Assembly: GCA_937930695.1 (NCBI GenBank) | Contig: CALHCB010000065.1 | Location: forward strand, 1-39,413 | Direction of reading: 5' to 3' | Length of the DNA stretch: 39,413 bases | DNA from: an uncultured Acidimicrobiales bacterium | Lineage (GTDB): Bacteria; Actinomycetota; Acidimicrobiia; Acidimicrobiales; SZUA-35 | In this document: positions 26,701 through 34,040 of the stretch, piece by piece | Layout: each line of letters opens with the position of its first letter | How positions within the stretch are numbered: the stretch's first letter is position 1 | The notes under the pieces: model-generated | Seen by the model: only the letters and a program-made list of their open reading frames with translations | What the model was told of the DNA's origin: nothing | Database searches by the model: none | Translations under genes and position numbers: made by a program

Positions 26701-27239
26701 ATTTCTTGCACCGTGCCGGGGTAGAGGGTCGGCATCGCGAGGTCGGCCAATGCCCACTCTGAAGCGCTTGCGATCGTGGAGGACTTGCACGACGGGTCAT
26801 CACCTGCGACCGCTAAGACGCCACCGTTTGGCGCGACACCTGATGTGTTCGCATGGCGGAGAGCATCGCCGGATCGATCGACCCCAGGCCCCTTGCCGTA
26901 CCACATGCCGAGTACGCCATCGAAGCGTGCCGATGGCTCCAGCGTTGCTTGTTGGGATCCCCAGACGGCAGTCGCTCCGAGGTCTTCGTTGACGCCGTTG
27001 ATGAACTTGATGTTGTGGGCTTCGAGAATTTCGCGATCGGCTTCGTAGGCCGCATCAACACCTCCGACGGGAGACCCTCGGTAGCCGCAGATGAGTCCGG
27101 CAGTCCGTAGACCCTTGGTCGCGTCTGCCCGCGTCTGATCCAAGGGGACGCGCATGAGCGCCTGAATCCCGGACAAGGCGACCGTTCCCGATTGGGCAGC
27201 AAGTCGATCCGAGAGCGAGTAGTCATCGAGAGCAGTCAC
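23727..27239 (-). CDS. Indolepyruvate:ferredoxin oxidoreductase family protein, single-chain (alpha-ferredoxin-gamma fusion)
   Basis: A 1170-residue TPP-dependent 2-oxoacid:acceptor oxidoreductase that would oxidatively decarboxylate aryl- or branched 2-oxoacids to acyl-CoA. The N-terminal domain has T-A-G-L-I-C-G-Y-R-G-S-P-V-G-G, the TPP domain has F-C-S-G-C-P-H-N, a ferredoxin-like insert has C-E-G-C-G-D-C and a fourth Cys (one 4Fe-4S cluster), and the gamma domain has G-I-G-G-T-G-V-V-T-V. A further C-terminal region of about 250 residues is typical of these long aerobic-bacterial versions. The GTG at 27239 is taken as the start because the conserved D-Y-S-L-S-D-R-L follows at once; the longer frame to 27770 is the shadow of the LysR gene. 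It lies 70 bp downstream of LysR on the same strand. Confidence 0.9.
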   Translation of the reverse strand: MTALDDYSLSDRLAAQSGTVALSGIQALMRVPLDQTRADATKGLRTAGLICGYRGSPVGGVDAAYEADREILEAHNIKFINGVNEDLGATAVWGSQQATLEPSARFDGVLGMWYGKGPGVDRSGDALRHANTSGVAPNGGVLAVAGDDPSCKSSTIASASEWALADLAMPTLYPGTVQEILDYGRFGYEMSRFCGAWVGFKIVTNVADGFATINPDPERLTIMPASFEIDGHAFTHTQSNMLLAPKSVELEDEMFGPRLEAARRFIAAQGLDRIIGATGSNARFGIVAAGQGYGEVRDALSRLGLETDDDLARLGVRIYKPAMIWPLEPDKLGEFATDLEEIVVIEEKRAFIETQIRDLLYGTTSGRDGRPARVLGKSDDEGRPLISHSGGLVSTDLVDPLRRRLSRFLLESDLKAERKRIPLISSDGAELPTRTPHFCSGCPHNRSTVVPEGSQALGGIGCHGMALNMDRENYGITHMGGEGVQWVGAAPFVDDDHRFQNLGDGTFAHSGSLAIRQAVSAGTNMTYKILYNGTVAMTGGQTAAGEMAVPDLTRMLEAEGASAIVVVADDVKKYPPGSVFAKSARVEHRDQLDEVQQELRDVPGVSVLIYDQACAAELRRGRKRGKFETPTTRVMIDQSICEGCGDCGEVSNCASVHPVQTPFGRKTEIHQESCNFDLTCLNGNCPAFVTVEIDPDFKPSKAAAAGVPDGPLPSDPTIPADGNVLFIGIGGTGVVTVSQVLATAALLDGKTSNGLDQTGLAQKGGSVVSNLRITAELAAGSNRVETADAMLVFDLLTATKNLDRTDPGLTTAIVSSDLVPTGAMVSGRGAEEFPELERYRSLLDQTTQVENNVWVDATSIARRVFASQPAANILVVGLAYQRGVLPVSGASIERAIELNGVAVDINLEAFRLGRRLAADPGLLASLSDDQTATDADVAPALPAGLAQLASKAAGTELASDDPLHDILAWRIPELVGWQDENYATTYANTVRRVRDAEQAIVGQQTDLSQAVGRYLFKVMAFKDEYEVARLALKSDIGEQAKARFGPNAKVSYRLHPPTLKSLGRKEKISIPEAAGQKMFEGLARTKKIRGKKFDIFSRSAERNMERELITEYNSLIDRLLSGLTSDKYDAAVEIASMFDQVRGYDEVKALNVKAYRSEVRAAMTAYNATA

Positions 27240-27309
27240 GTTCGGGACCTTAGTTCGCTGACGAATCCAGTGGTACTGAGCCACGAGCCGGGCAACGCTG
27301 GCCCCAGTG

Positions 27310-28272
27310 TCAGGTGCCGCTCCAAAGCGTGACGTGCACCTTCGGACGGAAGCGGGCGACGTTTGCTCCTGATCCGCTGAGCATTGCCTTGGATGCTCTC
27401 GGGGTCGAGATGAATCGGGCCAGCTCGGATGCCGCGGGAGCGACCTGCTCGCGGCGGAGGGTCGAGATGGCCCAGGTTCCATCGCCTTGGCTGCCAGGTG
27501 AGTCCAACTGGACGAGGCGGCCGTCGTCGAGATCGTTCGAGATGCGGAAGGCCAGCGCCAATGCAATGCCCCGACCGCGGCGGGCCTCTGCCAAGGCGGC
27601 GGCGTGGCTGGGGAAAATACGCTGATTGGACTCGGGGACGCCGAATCGATCGAGCATCGGCTTGGTGATGCCCCCCGTCTCGACTGCGGACGGGCCCAAC
27701 AGCCACGTCTCGTTTGCGCAGTCCTTTTGTCGCAGCCTTTGCCGAGCCTTCGGGTGGTTGGGGCTCGCAACCGCGAGCACGCGATAGCGGAGAAATTCCT
27801 TTACCTGGAGTTCTGTGGGGGCTTGGGTGCGTACGGGTCCGATTGCTGCGTCGGCTGCTCGCGAGACCAAGAGCCCATGGAACTCCGACGGTGGGTGCAC
27901 GCTCAGTTCGACATCCAGATCCTCGGCGCGGTCGGCGAAGAGTTCGATGAGCCCTGGCGCCGCGTACTCGGCAAAGAGGTTCGACACGGCGAGTCGCAGA
28001 ACTCGGCGACCGCTGTTGGCATCGTGGACTTCTTGCCGAGTCTGATCTTGCAGGCCAAGAAGTTCCACGGCCCGGCTTGCAAGTCGGAGGCCGCCAGGCG
28101 TGAAGGTCAGGCCAGATCCGTGACGGTGGAAGAGGTCGTCATCGAGTTCCTTGCGTAGCGCACTCACGTGGTTCGAGATCGCGGCTTCCGAAACGCCAAG
28201 TGCAGCAGCGGCTGATTTTGCTTGGCCCCGTCGCACGATCTCGACGTAGGCCCGAAGTTGGGTGGGCGTCAC
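27310..28272 (-). CDS. LysR family transcriptional regulator
   Basis: A 320-residue regulator. The N-terminal winged helix-turn-helix is seen as L-R-A-Y-V-E-I-V-R-R-G-Q-A-K-S-A-A-A-A-L followed by the recognition helix V-S-E-A-A-I-S-N-H-V-S-A-L, and the co-inducer domain spans about 90-300 with the usual two lobes. The start is a GTG at 28272 without a clear ribosome site. It is divergent from the CO dehydrogenase operon, with 163 bp between starts, and upstream of the oxidoreductase gene on its own strand, so either could be its target. A strong inverted repeat lies just beyond its start codon. LysR proteins next to cox genes are known in other CO oxidisers; the link here is an inference. 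Confidence 0.88.
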   Translation of the reverse strand: MTPTQLRAYVEIVRRGQAKSAAAALGVSEAAISNHVSALRKELDDDLFHRHGSGLTFTPGGLRLASRAVELLGLQDQTRQEVHDANSGRRVLRLAVSNLFAEYAAPGLIELFADRAEDLDVELSVHPPSEFHGLLVSRAADAAIGPVRTQAPTELQVKEFLRYRVLAVASPNHPKARQRLRQKDCANETWLLGPSAVETGGITKPMLDRFGVPESNQRIFPSHAAALAEARRGRGIALALAFRISNDLDDGRLVQLDSPGSQGDGTWAISTLRREQVAPAASELARFISTPRASKAMLSGSGANVARFRPKVHVTLWSGT

Positions 28273-28275
28273 AGC

Positions 28276-28307
28276 TGGACCGTCGCAGTTTTACGACGGC
28301 TCGTCCA
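28276..28307. promoter_or_regulatory. Inverted repeat between LysR and coxM, candidate operator
   Basis: CCGTCG and CGACGG face each other across 8 bp (CAGTTTTA), and a second outer pair TGGAC/GTCCA flanks them. The site begins 4 bp from the LysR start codon and is about 130 bp upstream of coxM. This is where a LysR protein that represses itself and activates the divergent operon would bind. No -10 or -35 element could be assigned with confidence. Confidence 0.5.
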
Positions 28308-28435
28308 GCGCGTGTGGTCGCTCATGACTTCTGAGTCTGGGCCGACTTCAGTGATCCGTGTAGTCGCGGTGCAATCGGCTGGCGAGTTCTGGCAACGTGA
28401 CCGATGCCACAGTTGTCAACAGGGGAGTAGCGGCC

Positions 28436-29326
28436 ATGCAGGTACCAGCACCGTTCGAATACGAACGGGCGACCAGTGTCGATCATGCGATCGAACTGCT
28501 GAATCGTCTTGGAAGTGAAGCGAGAATCATCGCGGGCGGCCACAGTTTGTTGCCCATGATGAAGCTGCGAATGGCGGCGCCGGAATACATCATCGACATC
28601 AACGATCTGTCCGCCGAACTTCAGTACATCAACATCAGCGACAACGAAATTCGCATTGGGGCACTCACTCGTCACCAGCAACTTCTCGAGAGCGACGAAC
28701 TCGCTGCTGCCCTCCCAATCTTCCGCGATGCCGAAAAAGTGATCGCCGATCCTGTGGTCCGAAACAAGGGAACCCTTGGCGGGTCCCTGTGCCAGGCCGA
28801 CCCTTCCGAGGACCTCTCCGCTGTCTGCGACGCACTCGATGCAAGTTGTGTGATCAAGGGGCTCGACGGCGAACGGATGGTTTCGATGCACGACTTCCAT
28901 CGTGGTCCGTACGAGACCGCCGTCGCCGATGGCGAAATGCTTACCGAGGTGCGCATTCCTCTCCGGCCGAATTCGAGTTCGGCCTACCACAAGGTCGAGA
29001 GGCGGGCTGGGGACTGGGCCGTGGCGTCAGCCGGAGCGGCAGTGACGATGGATGGCGACGTGATCGCTGATGGCCGAGTCGGACTCTGCGCCGTTGGCCC
29101 GAATCTCACGAATATCGAACCGATCTCGGAGGCCCTCCGAGGACAAGCTCCCTCCGAAGAGCTTTACGCACGAGTCGGCCAAATCGCCGCCGACAACTCC
29201 TCGCCAAATACCGACACTCGGGGTACAGCCGCCTACAAGACGCACCTCGCAAAAGAACTGACGATCCGATCACTACGCAAGGCCGTCGCCCGAGCGACCG
29301 GCACCGACACAGGAGCAGTGGCCTGA
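28436..29326 (+). CDS. coxM: CO dehydrogenase medium subunit (FAD-binding)
   Basis: The FAD subunit of aerobic molybdenum CO dehydrogenase, passing electrons from the iron-sulfur subunit to the respiratory chain. At 296 residues it has the family length. The FAD motifs are I-I-A-G-G-H-S-L-L-P-M-M-K-L-R near residue 31-45 and T-L-G-G-S-L-C-Q-A-D-P-S-E-D near 113-126, both as in CoxM. The start ATG at 28436 has GGGGAG eight bases upstream and the protein starts M-Q-V-P-A-P-F-E-Y, as in other CoxM; a GTG at 28397 is less likely. coxS follows after 1 bp, so this is the first gene of a tightly packed operon. Confidence 0.95.
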   Translation: MQVPAPFEYERATSVDHAIELLNRLGSEARIIAGGHSLLPMMKLRMAAPEYIIDINDLSAELQYINISDNEIRIGALTRHQQLLESDELAAALPIFRDAEKVIADPVVRNKGTLGGSLCQADPSEDLSAVCDALDASCVIKGLDGERMVSMHDFHRGPYETAVADGEMLTEVRIPLRPNSSSAYHKVERRAGDWAVASAGAAVTMDGDVIADGRVGLCAVGPNLTNIEPISEALRGQAPSEELYARVGQIAADNSSPNTDTRGTAAYKTHLAKELTIRSLRKAVARATGTDTGAVA

Positions 29327-29327
29327 C

Positions 29328-29837
29328 ATGCAGGTAACGATGACCATCAACGGAGAAGAAGTCTCCAGAGAAGTAGAGCCCCGCACGCTGCTCGTGCACT
29401 TCCTTCGAGATCATGTGGGCCTGACCGGCACGCATTGGGGATGCGACACCAGCAACTGTGGCACCTGCGTCGTGTGGATTGACGAAGAGCCCGTCAAGAG
29501 CTGCACGCACCTCGCCGCCATGGCGGGGGGCCATGCCGTTCGGACCGTGGAAGGCCTCGAAGTCGACGGCGAGCTCGATCCTGTGCAAGAAGGGTTCATT
29601 CAGTGTCACGGTCTGCAATGCGGCTTCTGCACCCCGGGAATGATGATGACGGCCCGAGCGCTGCTCGATCGAAATCCTGATCCAGACGAAGCAACGATTC
29701 GTGAAGCCATCAGCGGGCAGATCTGTCGCTGTACCGGCTACTCAACCATTATCCGGTCGATCCAGTGGGCCGCATCCAAGGAGCGCGAAACCGCCGTGGA
29801 ACTTGCCGGAGCATCGAACGAGGGAGCAAGCGCATGA
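29328..29837 (+). CDS. coxS: CO dehydrogenase small subunit (two [2Fe-2S] clusters)
   Basis: The iron-sulfur subunit of CO dehydrogenase, 169 residues. The N-terminal plant-type ferredoxin domain carries [10 protein letters not shown] with a fourth Cys in V-K-S-C-T-H-L, and the C-terminal helical domain carries Q-C-G-F-C-T-P-G-M and I-C-R-C-T-G-Y. These are the eight Cys ligands of the two clusters. The family usually ends shortly after C-R-C-T-G-Y; this one has about 30 extra residues, which is ordinary. Its TGA overlaps the ATG of coxL (ATGA), indicating translational coupling. Confidence 0.96.
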   Translation: MQVTMTINGEEVSREVEPRTLLVHFLRDHVGLTGTHWGCDTSNCGTCVVWIDEEPVKSCTHLAAMAGGHAVRTVEGLEVDGELDPVQEGFIQCHGLQCGFCTPGMMMTARALLDRNPDPDEATIREAISGQICRCTGYSTIIRSIQWAASKERETAVELAGASNEGASA

Positions 29838-32239
29838 CCGTTACTGACGACAATACGAATGCCGTCCCAACACCCGACAACAATCTGAATGACAACAAGC
29901 CGGTCGGATATGGCCGCATGCTTCGCAAAGAAGACCCTCGGTTCGTTCGAGGACTCGGCCAGTACTGCGACGATGTCGAACTTCCCGGCATGTTGCACCT
30001 CGCAATCCTTCGGTCGCCAATGGCGCACGCCAGGATCGTGAACATCGACAAGTCGGCGGCTGAAGCCCACCCCAAGGTGAAGGCCGTGATCACGGGAGCA
30101 GATCTTGCTGAGCAGGGTCTTGCCTGGATGCCAACGCTCTCCAACGATGTGCAGGCTGTGCTCGCGACCGACAAGGTTCGCTTCCAGCACCAGGAAGTGG
30201 CGTTCGTCGTTGCCGAGGACCGCTACTCCGCACGAGACGCGCTCGAGTTGATCGACGTCGAATATGAGTACATCAAGCCGGTCGTCGATGTGCGCAAGGC
30301 AATGGACCCTGAGTCCGCAATCATCCGCGACGACCTCGAAGGTAAAGAAGACAACTACTGCTTCAAATGGGAGACCGGCGACAAGGAAGCGACCGAAGCC
30401 GTCTTCGCGAACGCGGATGTGACCGTCAAGGAAGAGGTTGTCTACCCCCGAGTCCATCCTGCGCCGATGGAAACGTGCGGGTGTGTCGCAGACGTCGACC
30501 GGGTCTCGGGCAAGCTCACGTTGTGGAGCACGACCCAAGCCCCCCACGCTCACCGGACGGTGTACGCCCTCGTCTCGGGCTTGCCCGAACACAAGATCCG
30601 AGTGATCGCGCCGGACATCGGCGGCGGCTTTGGCAACAAGGTCCCGATCTATCCCGGCTACGTCTGCGCCATCGTGGCGTCACTCGTCATCGGCAAGCCC
30701 GTCAAGTGGATGGAAGACCGAACCGAGAACCTCGTCAGCACCGGCTTTGCCCGTGACTACGTAATGCAGGGTGAGATCGCGGCAACCAAAGACGGCAAGA
30801 TCCAGGCGATTCGCACGCACGTGCTTGCCGACCATGGCGCGTTCAACGGCACAGCTGCACCGCTCAAGTACCCGGCAGGTTTCTTCGGTGTCTTTACCGG
30901 GAGCTACGACATCGATGCGGCGTATTGCGACATGGACGCCGTCTATACCAACAAGGCTCCTGGAGGTGTCGCGTACGCCTGCTCGTTCCGGATCACCGAG
31001 GCGGTCTATCTGGTCGAACGAATTGTCGACTGCCTGGCCTATGAGCTCGACATGGATCCGGCAGAGCTTCGGTTGAAGAACTTCATACAGCCCGAGCAGT
31101 TCCCCTACGAAAGCAAGACCGGCTGGGTCTATGACTCTGGTGACTATGAGCCTGCGATGCGCAAGGCCATGGACATGATCGGGTACGACGATCTTCGAGC
31201 CGAACAAGCCGAGAAGCGAGCCAAGGGTGAGCTCATGGGCATCGGGATCTCGTTCTTCACCGAAGCCGTGGGTGCGGGGCCTCGCAAAGACATGGACATT
31301 CTTGGCCTCGGTATGGCGGACGGATGTGAGCTGCGAATTCATCCAACCGGCAAGGCCGTGGTGAGGCTTTCTGTGAAGACACAGGGGCAAGGGCACGAGA
31401 CGACCTTCGCCCAGATCATCGCCGAAGAGCTGGGCATCGCCCCCGACGACATCGACGTCGTTCATGGAGACACTGACAACACGCCGTTTGGTCTTGGAAC
31501 CTACGGATCGCGTTCAACGCCGGTTTCGGGAGCGGCCGCAGCACTCGTGGCGAGGAAGATCCGGGAGAAGGCACACATCATTTCCTCGGGAATGTTGGAG
31601 GCGTCGGTGGCCGATATCGAGTGGGTCAAGGGCAGCTTTCAGGTGAAGGGTGATCCAGAAAAGTCCGTCACCATCCAAGATGTCGCGATGCGTGCTCATG
31701 GAGCAGGCGATCTGCCACAGGGGATCGAGGGGGGCCTCGACGCGTCGGTTTGCTACAACCCCGACAACCTCACCTACCCATTTGGGGCCTACATCTGCGT
31801 CGTCGACGTCGATCCGGGAACCGCCGAGGTCAAAGTCCGTCGGTTCGTTGCAGTTGATGACTGCGGAACACAAATCAACCCGATGATCATCGAGGGGCAG
31901 GTCCACGGGGGCCTGACCGATGGTGTCGGGATGGCGTTGATGGAGATGATCTCTTTTGACGAGGAAGGAAACTGCCTGAACTCGACGCTCATGGACTACC
32001 TGATCCCCACGGCGATGGAGGTGCCGGATTGGGAGACCGGCCACACCGTGACCCCGTCGCCACATCATCCCATTGGGGCGAAGGGCATTGGAGAGTCGGC
32101 CACGGTGGGCTCACCGCCCGCAGTTGTCAACGCGGTCGTGGATGCGCTCAAGCCGTATGGGATCCGCCACGCCGACATGCCGCTCACCCCGTCTCGGGTG
32201 TGGGAAGCCATGCAGGGCAACCACACCCCGCCAATCTGA
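29834..32239 (+). CDS. coxL: Form I CO dehydrogenase large subunit (Mo-Cu active site)
   Basis: The catalytic subunit of aerobic CO dehydrogenase, oxidising CO to CO2 with water, 801 residues. The decisive signature is V-A-Y-A-C-S-F-R at residues 379-386, whose Cys383 corresponds to the Cu-binding Cys388 of Oligotropha carboxidovorans CoxL. The usual A-Y-R-C-S-F-R has Ala in place of the first Arg, an allowed position in form I. The N-terminal G-Y-G-R-M-L-R-K-E-D-P-R-F, G-G-G-F-G-N-K and the late G-A-K-G-I-G-E-S-A with the active-site Glu complete the family pattern. The ATG at 29834 overlaps the stop of coxS. Together with coxM and coxS this supports CO as a respiratory energy source. Confidence 0.96.
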   Translation: MTVTDDNTNAVPTPDNNLNDNKPVGYGRMLRKEDPRFVRGLGQYCDDVELPGMLHLAILRSPMAHARIVNIDKSAAEAHPKVKAVITGADLAEQGLAWMPTLSNDVQAVLATDKVRFQHQEVAFVVAEDRYSARDALELIDVEYEYIKPVVDVRKAMDPESAIIRDDLEGKEDNYCFKWETGDKEATEAVFANADVTVKEEVVYPRVHPAPMETCGCVADVDRVSGKLTLWSTTQAPHAHRTVYALVSGLPEHKIRVIAPDIGGGFGNKVPIYPGYVCAIVASLVIGKPVKWMEDRTENLVSTGFARDYVMQGEIAATKDGKIQAIRTHVLADHGAFNGTAAPLKYPAGFFGVFTGSYDIDAAYCDMDAVYTNKAPGGVAYACSFRITEAVYLVERIVDCLAYELDMDPAELRLKNFIQPEQFPYESKTGWVYDSGDYEPAMRKAMDMIGYDDLRAEQAEKRAKGELMGIGISFFTEAVGAGPRKDMDILGLGMADGCELRIHPTGKAVVRLSVKTQGQGHETTFAQIIAEELGIAPDDIDVVHGDTDNTPFGLGTYGSRSTPVSGAAAALVARKIREKAHIISSGMLEASVADIEWVKGSFQVKGDPEKSVTIQDVAMRAHGAGDLPQGIEGGLDASVCYNPDNLTYPFGAYICVVDVDPGTAEVKVRRFVAVDDCGTQINPMIIEGQVHGGLTDGVGMALMEMISFDEEGNCLNSTLMDYLIPTAMEVPDWETGHTVTPSPHHPIGAKGIGESATVGSPPAVVNAVVDALKPYGIRHADMPLTPSRVWEAMQGNHTPPI

Positions 32240-32251
32240 TCGGAGTTGGTG

Positions 32252-33154
32252 ATGACGGGAAGTAGTCGTCGACTGGCTGCTCGGATATCCGAGCTGATCG
32301 ACCAGCGCCGCCCCTTCGTCCAGGCCACCGTCGTGAGGGCGCAATGTCCCACGTCGGCCAGGCCTGGCGATGCGGCGGTGGTACTCGCCGATGGCTCGAT
32401 CGAGGGGTTCATCGGAGGACAGTGCGCTGAGGGTTCGGTGCGAGTTGCCGCGCTCGATGTGCTCGCCGGTGGTGAGTCGCTGCTGCTGAGGATTCTGCCG
32501 GAGGACTCCGATGAGTTTCCGGCAAGCCCCGGGTCCTTGACGGTGGTCAATCCATGTCTGTCGGGCGGTGCGTTGGAGATCTATCTCGAACCGAAGCTCC
32601 CCGCTCCGGAGGTCCTTGTTGTCGGCAGAACCCCGATCGCTGAGGCGCTGGTCGATTTCGGCCAACACCTGGGTTTCGTCATGACCCACGATCCGGACGG
32701 CGAGACGGATCCTCGTTCGGCGACCGCACTCCTCATCGCCAGTCATGGCCGGCATGAGGAGGAGTCGATTCGAACAGCACTCGATGCGGGCGTCGGATTC
32801 ATCGGACTCGTCGCGAGCACAACACGCGGTGCTGCGGTGGTGGAATCGCTCTCCCTTAGCGACGAGGAACGTCGCGTGGTTCGCAGCCCCGTTGGGTTCT
32901 ATATCGGGGCGAAGACGGCTGAGGAGATCTCTCTGTCGATCCTCGCCGAGGTCGTGAAAGCAGTTCGACTCGATGGGCTGGAGCCGCCCAAGACCGATGA
33001 GGTTGCTGCTCCGGCTGACGCCATCGACCCCATCTGTGGCATGACGGTCGTGGTGCAACGAGACACCCCCCACCTTCGCCACGATGGTGTCGACTTTTGG
33101 TATTGCAATCCGGGTTGCCGGACCCGTCATGAGAGCGAGCTTTCTGTTGGTTGA
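32252..33154 (+). CDS. XdhC/CoxF-type molybdenum cofactor maturation protein with C-terminal YHS domain
   Basis: A 300-residue accessory protein. The XdhC N-terminal domain has G-F-I-G-G-Q-C-A-E-G-S-V and the Rossmann C-terminal domain has V-L-V-V-G-R-T-P-I-A and H-G-R-H-E-E. XdhC proteins bind molybdenum cofactor and hand the sulfurated form to the enzyme. The last 45 residues, D-P-I-C-G-M-T-V-V-V to W-Y-C-N-P-G-C-R, form a YHS domain, a small cysteine module found on copper and other metal-handling proteins. That is unusual on XdhC and could relate to the Cu of the Mo-Cu site. The ATG at 32252 is chosen for its GGAG six bases upstream; in-frame TTG and GTG codons precede it. It overlaps coxD by 26 bp. 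Confidence 0.85.
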   Translation: MTGSSRRLAARISELIDQRRPFVQATVVRAQCPTSARPGDAAVVLADGSIEGFIGGQCAEGSVRVAALDVLAGGESLLLRILPEDSDEFPASPGSLTVVNPCLSGGALEIYLEPKLPAPEVLVVGRTPIAEALVDFGQHLGFVMTHDPDGETDPRSATALLIASHGRHEEESIRTALDAGVGFIGLVASTTRGAAVVESLSLSDEERRVVRSPVGFYIGAKTAEEISLSILAEVVKAVRLDGLEPPKTDEVAAPADAIDPICGMTVVVQRDTPHLRHDGVDFWYCNPGCRTRHESELSVG

Positions 33155-34040
33155 CGGGGTATCTCTTGCCGAGCTGCGAACCAGCCTCGACGCGGTCGAC
33201 TACGTGGTAGACGACGGTCTGGCCATGGCGCTTTTCTTGGCCCAGTCCCTCGGACAACCGGTGCTCCTCGAAGGCGAACCTGGTGTGGGCAAGACGGCTG
33301 CTGCCAAAGCGCTGGCCCAGGCACTCAGCACGCCCCTGATCCGCTTGCAGTGCTATGAGGGAATCACCGCGTCGGAGGCGCTCTACGAGTGGAACTATCC
33401 ACGCCAGCTCCTGTCGATCCGGTTGGCCGAAGCCTCTGAAACGGGTATGTCCGAAGCTGACCTGTTCAGCCCGGACTTCCTGCTCGATCGACCACTCCTG
33501 GCCGCAGTTCGTCACGAGGGCCCGGTGCCGCCGGTTTTGCTGATCGACGAGATTGATCGGGCAGATGATGAGTTCGAGGCCTTGCTGTTCGAGTTCCTCG
33601 GTGAGGCCTCGATCACGGTGCCCGAGATCGGGACGTTCAAGGCCACGACCAAGCCAATTGTGATCCTGACATCGAATCGCAGTCGAGAGCTTCACGACGC
33701 GCTCAAACGACGTTGCTTCTATCACTGGATCGACTACCCAGATGTTCTGACTGCGACCGACATCGTTCGTCGACGGGTGCCACAGAGTACGCACTCGCTC
33801 ATCGAGGCCGCCACGGGATTTGTGTCGAGTGCACGGGAACTCGATCTCGATAAGGCTCCCGGCCTGGCTGAAGCGATTGATTGGGTTGCCGCCTTGCATG
33901 CGCTCGGCATGTCTGAACTCGACCGTGGCGTCTTGACCGCAACCTTGGGCGCCATTGTGAAGACCCCAGATGATCGGGACGTGGTGCTCTCTGCGGTTGA
34001 TGCAGGAGAGCTGGGCAACGAATACCTGACGAGCGAGTGA
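33129..34040 (+). CDS. coxD: MoxR-type AAA+ ATPase for CO dehydrogenase maturation
   Basis: A 303-residue AAA+ ATPase of the MoxR/CoxD class. Walker A is L-E-G-E-P-G-V-G-K-T (residues 48-56), Walker B is V-L-L-I-D-E-I-D-R-A-D, and sensor I follows in I-V-I-L-T-S-N-R-S-R-E-L. In carboxidotrophs CoxD is needed to install sulfur and copper at the Mo-Cu site and works with the von Willebrand protein CoxE, here encoded immediately downstream with a 4-bp overlap. The ATG at 33129 lies within the end of the XdhC-YHS gene. Confidence 0.92.
   Translation: MRASFLLVDGVSLAELRTSLDAVDYVVDDGLAMALFLAQSLGQPVLLEGEPGVGKTAAAKALAQALSTPLIRLQCYEGITASEALYEWNYPRQLLSIRLAEASETGMSEADLFSPDFLLDRPLLAAVRHEGPVPPVLLIDEIDRADDEFEALLFEFLGEASITVPEIGTFKATTKPIVILTSNRSRELHDALKRRCFYHWIDYPDVLTATDIVRRRVPQSTHSLIEAATGFVSSARELDLDKAPGLAEAIDWVAALHALGMSELDRGVLTATLGAIVKTPDDRDVVLSAVDAGELGNEYLTSE

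Noticed and set aside
27240-27770. N-terminal extension of the oxidoreductase up to 27770
   Set aside because: The extension is antisense-like, Arg/Ser-rich and lies over the LysR coding region; the conserved N-terminus begins right after the GTG at 27239.
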